Assembly: GCA_003427395.1 (NCBI GenBank)
Contig: BFEA01000225.1
Coordinates: 601,056 to 625,273 of the forward strand
Direction: 5' to 3'
Length of the DNA stretch: 24,218 nucleotides
DNA from: Chara braunii
Lineage: Eukaryota > Streptophyta > Charophyceae > Charales > Characeae
Part shown: piece after piece, positions 17,305-24,218 of the stretch
Position numbering within the stretch: the first letter of the stretch is position 1
Layout: each line of letters starts with the position of its first letter
Made by a program: the position numbers and the translations under genes
The notes under the pieces: model-generated
Told to the model about the DNA's origin: nothing
The model's database searches: none
What the model saw: only the letters and a program-made list of their open reading frames with translations

Positions 17305-19115
17305 CCACTCTCTCCTAGGAGAGGATAACACCATACAGCACTGTCTGCCTTTGATAGCAGACACTGCAACGCTAAGATAGGTAGATGCTGTAATGGCAGA
17401 TGAGCTGGGAAAATAACTCAGAAGTTTCCTTCTTGCCTGGTATCTCACACAAATACATAAAAGACGGGCTAATTGGTCCTGACAAGAATGACTATTAGGG
17501 CACGCAGAGTCTTATACCTATTAGGTCACGCAGAGTGACCAGAGTCTTATATTTTAAAAAAAATGAAAAAAAAGACGAATGCCTATTGACTACACTAGGA
17601 GCAACCAAACTGCAAACCCGCAATTACTTTCTATTAAACTCTGAATCGGCAGTCACTTCTACAGTACCTGTAATAGCTATACACAAGATGTCGTACAAAC
17701 TCCATTTGAAGTCATTTAGTGTTGATTTCGCAATCCCTACCTATAGAGATGGTCAATCTATAGACTCTATACCTACCATGATACCTCTAGATGTACAGTT
17801 AATGGAGTGTCTAAACCGGTATTTTGTGTCAGCTATACCTGTACCAGTCTCTGAGACTGTCAGCAATTTCAGTCTTCACCTCCTATAGCAGATAGTGTGC
17901 CATGCTGGCACAGACGGAAATGGTGCTATTGATAGACTGTGTATTAGACACTGTCATCCTGGATACCTTGGCCTAATGACTCGGTTTCCGAGTTGCCCTG
18001 ACTTTTTTACGTCGAGTGTGTATACGTGCATTGTTCCTGGCAGGAATGATTTTTTTTGAAATTTTGACTTGCAACCAAACTATAAATTTCGCAATATTGA
18101 CTTCTATCAGACCCCAAATCGGCAGTCACTCCTACCCAATCTGTAATAACTACACTACACTACATGGCAAATATCTAATGAAGATCTGTCAATACCTAGC
18201 TAGACTCTGAGGTGTAGCACATGGAGGCTGATGGAGCTTTACCTAGCTAGACTCTAAGAAACTATACCTAACACATTGATATGTACACGAAGCTTTAACT
18301 ACGGATAGACAACTATGGAGCCTCTGAAGTATAGACTTACGACTGTTCAGCTACAGCAGCCGTCGATTTCAGACTAACTGGAACGAACAGTCGGATTATT
18401 AGGTCACGACGATAATGATGCAAACACACGGCAGGGATCTTTCGCCAGTGGATCCTGCTCGTTACCATTACGATCTCCAAAGAATTGTTGTAAATATAGC
18501 CCTTAGTAGAACATGTTATGAAGTACCAGCTAATACAGCTATGAATCAAATCGTCAGTGCATTGCTATTATTATATTCAGCTGGCTGTTCTACCTGTAAC
18601 CCGCAGAATGGTTACCTATGACTAAAGACGTCCCCTTCCGAAAGGGACATCAGCTACTAAGTATTGTCAGAGCCTGTTTTATGTAATTGAGGTGTTCCTT
18701 ACTGGGACAGGCAATCCCATTATGATCCTTTGTAAAATGTGAAGACCCGGGTTCTGAGGGAGGTTTTCTTAACTCCTCAGTCTTCCTCCCTCCTCCCCGA
18801 TACCCGGCAGGTAAGAATGTGTGTATTTAACTGTATTACTAAGCAGTCGGTCAACCCAGCGACTGGGAGAACGACCATTGAAATATTTAGTCTCCACATA
18901 GTTATGGAGAATATGATGACTAATTTTGATAGCCATTTTGCAGTAATTGTAAGGACATACACCCCCTGCACTACTAGACTGTAGTACAAATGCTCATCGA
19001 TTTAGCACCTTACATTCTATATTCTGCACGAGCGCAGACAGTGTCACTGGAGACGGAACTTCAACTACGATAACGAGCTAACCTATTGACACAGACGCAA
19101 CACTCTGCAACCAAA
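17305..19115. other. Unassigned AT-rich intergenic sequence with degenerate dispersed repeats
   Basis: A direct repeat TATTAGG(G/T)CACGCAGAG lies at about 17493 and 17519. A segment starting GCAACCAAACT and containing ATCGGCAGTCAC recurs at about 17602-17682 and 18071-18155. CTAGCTAGACTCT recurs at about 18198 and 18244. The open frames (up to 117 codons) have no domain likeness. No gene is supported. Confidence 0.5.
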
Positions 19116-19224
19116 CTACCGTCTTCACCCGAATAGAACGCCCGGTAATTATGGCCATATCTGGACTGAAAAATGCATCAAATACAGCTATAATGACCAG
19201 GTTCTATTCGGGTGAAGAAGGTAG
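19116..19224. mobile_element. MITE copy 3
   Basis: The edges CTACCGTCTTCACCCGAATA and TATTCGGGTGAAGAAGGTAG match copy 1, with TA at both borders. The arms have diverged internally more than in copy 2. It ends about 108 bp from the stop codon of the 1396-residue gene, so it may lie in that gene's 3' untranslated region. Confidence 0.8.
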
Positions 19225-19331
19225 TTGACTGAAGGACTAGCAAGTTAGAAACAACCCGGACAAACCCAAAAAAACCCAAAAATAAACTTGAGAGGATGAG
19301 ATAGAGACGAAGATCGTGTGAGTGGATTATA

Positions 19332-22300
19332 CTAACTAGATGGTTTGATGTTAATGATCTGCGCAAGATCCTCAGTTTCAGATTGAGAGACTGAGAGATT
19401 CAGGCTTCGCAGGGCTCCCACGTTGGAGCGCAGGTTGTAGCTGTTGCCCACGCAAATGCGCAAGTGCTCATGCAGCTGGCAGATCCTGACGAGGGCCGTG
19501 GCAGTCCTCCTCTGGATTTCCTTCCGGCAGTATGCTCCGCGCATGAAGTCATCCTTGTCCTCGTTAAGGAGGATTTCAGCCGCCAGCTTGCCATCATCAG
19601 CCACATCCATCATAAACTGCCACCCTCCGCTCCATCCATCCTTTGCGTCCACAGCTGCCTCACCAGTGGCCGTGACGCGAGTTGCCACCACCTCCTTCGA
19701 CTGCGGAATTGTGGCCAGCGAGTCAGCACACTCCATATGAAGGAGGGTTAGCACCAGGGAGTCGATGAGGACATAAAGACAGTCCATGACGCAACTGCTG
19801 CGCGTTCGATCAGTCTGCTCTGTGGATGCCAGGAACATTGCGGGGCCAAACAACATTGGCTCATTCAAGTACTCCTCAAACGTCGTAGGTGTGTGGGACT
19901 GCAAGGCGTAGAGTTTTCTCCAGGCCGTCCAGAGCTCTGCGGACATCTCATGACGCATCCACTCGTCATCTCTGTGGTACCTTCCCTCACGCAGGTCTTC
20001 CTTCCACAGATTCATGCTGTCATTCAGGTACCGTTGCACCAGCGACATGCCGGGCTGACTCACAGCAGAGCCTCGTCCTGATGATGTATGTGGGGCTTCC
20101 GTGTCAGTTGCCTCATGCTCAGAGAAACGGAAGATCAAATCCAAGTTAGCCTCCTTTGAGAAAAAGTGAGGGAAGTTGCAGCTGAGCCAGAGGATCAGCC
20201 GGACTATCTTCCGCCTTGCAAGGCCCAGCCTCACCCACATCCTGTCGTACATGTCCAGTTCTTCCCGATACCTCAGCTGCCTCTTTTGCTTCTCTGCGTC
20301 ACTCAGGCGGAATCCGCTGCTGAAGTCGGCAGAGAAGTTCTGCACAAGGTTGTGTAATATGCGAGCGAAGTTCATGTGCGCAGTCACAGCGTGCAGCTGC
20401 TGCAAGAGGTCATAGAGCGGATTGGACTGCCAATCGTGGAACCTGTTCATCAGCGATCGAGGGAGGCGACGAGACAGCATCGTGCCGTCATGAAGAGCAT
20501 CTATGACACGGAATGACATTCCTGCGGAGGGGATGGAGGGCAGAAAGTCCGCCGAGAGGGCAATCATGATGAATGCGAACCGCTCCATTGTGTCCAACTT
20601 ATGTCTCGAGATGATCTTACACTCATCGTCAGCATTGAGGCAGAGGAAAACAGTGGCCATACGAACTTTGACGGGTGTGGAGCGCAGCTTCAGTGCGTTG
20701 ATCTCCCGCTCGTAGTTGTAGTTGTCCACCACACGTATGACCTTGAAGATGGTATCCGGAAGAGGGTCAACCATGCGGATCATCATGTTCATTCCCTTGA
20801 GCTTGTTCAAGAATATATCACGACATATCTCGTCTGCGCAGAGCTCGTTCAGGATATTGAGAGCAAGCTCGCGACACTCCACTGAGTTGCTGTGCAGCTC
20901 TGAGGCATTCATCAGGGCCTTGATGCTGGACACCCGGAATCCCTCGCGCATAATCTCACGCTTATAATCATGTCCCTGATTCTCCTCCTTCGGTTCGCCA
21001 CAGGCAGCGAACACCTCCTCCGTCACTCCCGATACAACGGCCAGCCAAGGCCACGTCTCCTTGTATGCACGACGGCTCTGCACAGCATGATGGTCAATGC
21101 GAGTCGGACCCGCGGCCGCTGCTGGCTGTTGCCGGATGTCAAGCACAGACCCTACAAACTCTTCAAGACGTTCAGCGATCGAGGGACGGCGGACAATAGG
21201 TGCTGGTTGTTGCAGAGGTTTGCCGCTCTCAATGTCACCACCACTGCTGCTTCGCCGCCGCGCTGCCGCAGGGTCTCCAGGCGCCACAGCGGGGCCTCGG
21301 GTAGGGGACCCTGGCAAACTCCGTTGCCTTGGAGCATCAGGCTGTGACCCTCCCGGAGGAGGCATGCTGCGCGAGGCAGCCAATGCAGCGCCACCTCTAG
21401 GACCTGCGGGGCTCGCCCCTGCCCCACTTTTTGCCGGGGCACGTCCACCAGCACCTCCAGCTGCTGCCCCTCCTCGTTCAGCAGCTGAGCCAGACCCTCC
21501 GGCCTGCGCTGCACTTGCTGGTGCTGGCTTGTTACTTACCGCACCGCCCTTTGCACCACCAGGTCCGCCACCAGCGCTGGGAGCCTCCCCTCCGCTTCCG
21601 CCACCCGACGCTGCAGGTTTCGGTGACGCTGGAGGCTCAATCAGCGGGACCTTTTCCCCAGCTGCCGTAAACGGGCTCCTCTGCGGGGGCCCGGGGAGAG
21701 ATGGCCTTCGTTGCGGAGCAGCATTTGCTGCGCCCATGGACGGTCGTCGGCTCCTCGCACCTCCAATTACTTCCCACGGGAGTTCGAACAACTCGGTCGG
21801 CGTTGTCCTCATCCAACGAGGGAGAGTGCTAAGCTCCCGATGCTTCGCTCTTGTCCCATACGCACTTGACACACTGGTACCCGCTGCAATAACCAGTGCC
21901 AGCAAGGCCTTCGCGGCGATCTCCTTCTGCTCAACGGTCATCTGCTTGGATTGGACCATGTCAACCAAGAAAATGGCACCTGCGCGGAGATAGTAGGCCG
22001 ACAGATTCTCCATCTCATCGTCCAGGAAGTTGGGACCGACCTTCATCAGCTGCGCCGTCTGATTGCCCAACGCCCCCGGAGCATGCCACTGGAGCAGTGG
22101 CCGGGAACCAGCTTTGCCGCCCAGCACCGGGAATGCCCCTGTCGCCCAGGCACTGACCTTGCCCTCCGCAAAAGCTTGGCGCGCAAGGTTCAGGAAGAAC
22201 GAGTCAATGACGCGCGCTGCCTGCACACGGACTTCTGCATCGCTGTCTGGCCTGAGGGCGTACAAGATCAGCTCGAACCCGTTGTTCTCCAGGATCTCTT

Positions 22301-23522
22301 TGCGGCCCGCCTCGTATGTGCTTGCTCCCTGAAGAGCCCTGAGGGTCATGGCTGTGTACCGGTCTACAACCTCATCGGAAACCTCCATCTCCGCGCCGAG
22401 ATCCGCTTGCACGCTGAGAGATCTGTACGAGAAGACTCCGAACCGGGTGCGCCTCAAGCGGAACTGGTGCCGTCGCTGTATGGCCCATCCCAACGCCAGC
22501 TTCAGATCGTTCAACCCGATGAACCAATGCGCGGGGAGGCCGCACAACTCGCTGTCGTGCGTCATCGCCCCAGGCATCTTCGAGTGACGGACGAAATGCG
22601 ACATCCACGCCTTCAGGCCCGGATTGCGTTCCTTCACGAAATGCATAACCACATCCATGAATGCCGTGGCGAGCTGGAGGCTCAAGCAGACAGCACCCAC
22701 ATACAGAAGCTTGGACAGAAGATCCTTCCTACCAAAACTTTTCTCCACATCGCTAAGAGACAGCTTCTTTATCTCGTCTTGGCCTACGGTAAGAAGAATG
22801 GCACCAACCACCCCCTTCCCGACATGGTTGAACAACTCTTGTGCGTCATCTACTAGCAGCATCGGAAATCGGCTGTTCATCTGCGCAGCAATTCCTTCGC
22901 GTGGGGGATTGGACAGCCAGTAGCTGCAGGGCACCTCTGCCCCTCGGTCTGCTCCCGTCTTTGACCGTTTTGCCGCTGTCATCAAGATGGACAACAACCC
23001 CTGCAACAACGCAACAACTGACAACCAGAATAGCGCTGTCGAGCCAGCAGCCGCAACACCATAGGCCGCCAACATGGCAGCGAAGATCATCACTGCTGCC
23101 CAATCAGCAACGTTACTCACATCGAGCAACAGCTTATAGAAAGAACAAATCAGCTTTCCACCGGCGGATGGGGGCCGGTAATCCGTGCGCGGGCCCACCT
23201 CAATTTCCCGCCTTGCGGTCCCTGTGAACCAGACCGGCTGTTCTCCGAACTCCTCGAATTCAAGCTCGGAGTCGGACATGTACGACCAATACCGCCGTCG
23301 GATCCACCGACTTGCCCAGCTTGATGGCAGACATAGCATCGCACAGTCGAACAGCATCCAGCCCCTCCGCGGCTGATTATGCACACCTGCCCGCGGACGC
23401 GTTGCATTCGGTCTGCCCGCCTGTGCCGTGCCTGTGGCTTTGCCCATGGCTGCCGACGCTTTTCCTCCCCCAAAGCCACCGAGACGCCCAGATTTTGCAA
23501 CTGCCCCTTGGCGATCACCCAT
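19332..23522 (-). CDS. Hypothetical 1396-residue protein: membrane segments, Ala/Gly/Pro linker, helical C-terminal half
   Basis: I do not recognise the family. It is one uninterrupted 4.2 kb frame. The ATG at 23522 has a purine at -3 and G at +4, and an in-frame TAG lies 27 bases upstream (23547-23549), so this is the first possible start. Residues about 139-183 form two likely membrane helices, and about 268-292 a third. Residues 383-450 and 860-935 are Leu/Ala-rich paired helices loosely like armadillo/HEAT repeats. Residues 590-810 are low-complexity Ala/Gly/Pro/Ser. RRPS or RRRS occurs at about 592, 605, 755 and 778, a consensus for basophilic (AGC/CDPK-type) kinases at both ends of the linker. 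945-1396 is helical with no motif I can name. It is GC-rich and complex, unlike the AT-rich flank. Lack of introns over this length is notable. Function is unknown; a membrane-anchored scaffold is speculation. Confidence 0.85.
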   Translation of the reverse strand: MGDRQGAVAKSGRLGGFGGGKASAAMGKATGTAQAGRPNATRPRAGVHNQPRRGWMLFDCAMLCLPSSWASRWIRRRYWSYMSDSELEFEEFGEQPVWFTGTARREIEVGPRTDYRPPSAGGKLICSFYKLLLDVSNVADWAAVMIFAAMLAAYGVAAAGSTALFWLSVVALLQGLLSILMTAAKRSKTGADRGAEVPCSYWLSNPPREGIAAQMNSRFPMLLVDDAQELFNHVGKGVVGAILLTVGQDEIKKLSLSDVEKSFGRKDLLSKLLYVGAVCLSLQLATAFMDVVMHFVKERNPGLKAWMSHFVRHSKMPGAMTHDSELCGLPAHWFIGLNDLKLALGWAIQRRHQFRLRRTRFGVFSYRSLSVQADLGAEMEVSDEVVDRYTAMTLRALQGASTYEAGRKEILENNGFELILYALRPDSDAEVRVQAARVIDSFFLNLARQAFAEGKVSAWATGAFPVLGGKAGSRPLLQWHAPGALGNQTAQLMKVGPNFLDDEMENLSAYYLRAGAIFLVDMVQSKQMTVEQKEIAAKALLALVIAAGTSVSSAYGTRAKHRELSTLPRWMRTTPTELFELPWEVIGGARSRRPSMGAANAAPQRRPSLPGPPQRSPFTAAGEKVPLIEPPASPKPAASGGGSGGEAPSAGGGPGGAKGGAVSNKPAPASAAQAGGSGSAAERGGAAAGGAGGRAPAKSGAGASPAGPRGGAALAASRSMPPPGGSQPDAPRQRSLPGSPTRGPAVAPGDPAAARRRSSSGGDIESGKPLQQPAPIVRRPSIAERLEEFVGSVLDIRQQPAAAAGPTRIDHHAVQSRRAYKETWPWLAVVSGVTEEVFAACGEPKEENQGHDYKREIMREGFRVSSIKALMNASELHSNSVECRELALNILNELCADEICRDIFLNKLKGMNMMIRMVDPLPDTIFKVIRVVDNYNYEREINALKLRSTPVKVRMATVFLCLNADDECKIISRHKLDTMERFAFIMIALSADFLPSIPSAGMSFRVIDALHDGTMLSRRLPRSLMNRFHDWQSNPLYDLLQQLHAVTAHMNFARILHNLVQNFSADFSSGFRLSDAEKQKRQLRYREELDMYDRMWVRLGLARRKIVRLILWLSCNFPHFFSKEANLDLIFRFSEHEATDTEAPHTSSGRGSAVSQPGMSLVQRYLNDSMNLWKEDLREGRYHRDDEWMRHEMSAELWTAWRKLYALQSHTPTTFEEYLNEPMLFGPAMFLASTEQTDRTRSSCVMDCLYVLIDSLVLTLLHMECADSLATIPQSKEVVATRVTATGEAAVDAKDGWSGGWQFMMDVADDGKLAAEILLNEDKDDFMRGAYCRKEIQRRTATALVRICQLHEHLRICVGNSYNLRSNVGALRSLNLSVSQSETEDLAQIINIKPSS

Positions 23523-24218
23523 CTCTCTCTGCCTCTCTCGATCCCGCTAAAAGTCTCTACACCAATCCCGCACCTCTGTCCGCTGACCACTCTCCCTTGG
23601 TGGACTGAGTACCTCGACTAGACGTCCGCTGCGTGGAAGGTAAAATTCACACAAGACGAGAAAGAACTAACGCTGTGATATTCTGCAAAAAAGTTGGGTC
23701 CTTGCTCCACTGCAGAACACTCTACATGCACTTGGACGGTTTCTGGGCTGAGTGCACTCAAACGACTCCAACATTTTGGAAGTATCGGGTCCAGAAAGCG
23801 TCCAAATGAATGTAGATTCTTGTGTAGTTAGTTTATCGCGGCCCTTTGTTTCTATTCTCCAGCATGTTGCTGAGAGATGCCTGCCCATTCAGAAGAAACC
23901 AAAGGAAAAAAGCGGTCACCTTTACAATTGCTCTATATCACTATTCTCACGTTCCAAAGAAAGAAAATTGGAGGGTTGAATGGCAAAGGGAGGGGGAGTG
24001 GAGAGGGAGCGGGGAGGGGGGAGAGGAGGGGGGGGCGGCAAGTGAAGGAAAACAATATTTGATGGAAACAAAGAAGAAAGAAACAGAGAGAAAGGAGCCC
24101 TCCGGAATATCCGTTAAAATCGAAAGACGTAAGGAGAACATTGGCATGACCCTGTCCGTGAACCACACTCGCAAACCGAGAAAGAGTCCAGGTATTTTGA
24201 TTGGCGGGGGGCGGGGGG
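23523..24218. other. Upstream flank of the 1396-residue gene, with G-run cluster
   Basis: The immediate 5' leader (minus strand) is GA-rich. I see no strong TATA box within 100 bp. 23988-24037 has at least four runs of three or more G on the plus strand, capable of a G-quadruplex. The remaining short frames have no domain likeness. Confidence 0.5.

Noticed and set aside
18630-18648. GTCCCCTT/AAAGGGAC hairpin
   Set aside because: Short stem with a mismatch in non-coding eukaryotic sequence; no transcript to terminate.
18804-18814. Perfect splice donor CAGGTAAG
   Set aside because: No coding exon before it and no partner acceptor; expected by chance at this length.
21097-22856. Two plus-strand frames of about 300 codons antisense to the large gene
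   Set aside because: They mirror the GC-rich coding region of the minus-strand gene, including its Ala/Gly/Pro linker; no independent evidence.

Overview
The window looks like a nuclear contig from a plant-lineage eukaryote. It has a U6 snRNA-like sequence, retroelement and MITE copies, dense microsatellites and one long intronless gene, with no bacterial gene packing. A streptophyte (charophyte-like) alga is my best guess. It rests on the style of the retroelement and its zinc-knuckle/coiled-coil partner, not on a diagnostic host gene. The assembly is draft quality: one N at 8424, and an uncut transposase-adapter junction at 12238-12275.

Layout. 1-4790 is a simple-sequence island with homopolymers, (TTTA), (CT/TA), (TCAA/TTGA/GTGA) and two large blocks of GAG/CTC triplets on opposite strands. 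5222-6449 is a decayed gene with GDLQ repeats, a possible cysteine-protease-like segment and a RING-like C terminus. 7327-14006 is a broken Penelope-like retroelement (PLE), whose 5' pseudo-LTR is split by about 1.15 kb of other sequence. In order it holds a 5' pseudo-LTR with a hammerhead-ribozyme-like fold, a CCHC/coiled-coil gag-like frame, a probable GIY-YIG endonuclease remnant, a CxC linker, a reverse transcriptase (RT) with its catalytic aspartates, and a 3' pseudo-LTR with a second hammerhead. A U6 snRNA-like pseudogene begins about 95 bp further on. 14740-15125 is a foldback repeat. Three copies of one MITE family lie at 15.4, 17.2 and 19.1 kb. 19332-23522 (minus strand) is the only intact-looking protein gene, a 1396-residue protein of unknown function.

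The most interesting object is the PLE. Endonuclease before RT with a CxC linker is the layout of the N-terminal-endonuclease PLEs (Naiad/Chlamys). As I recall, that group was reported to lack canonical hammerhead ribozymes, yet this copy has one in each pseudo-LTR. The two ribozymes carry different lesions in the same core base pair, so the consensus of the two is canonical. The copy is dead: it has several stops and frame changes, and some of the RT damage is assembly artefact.
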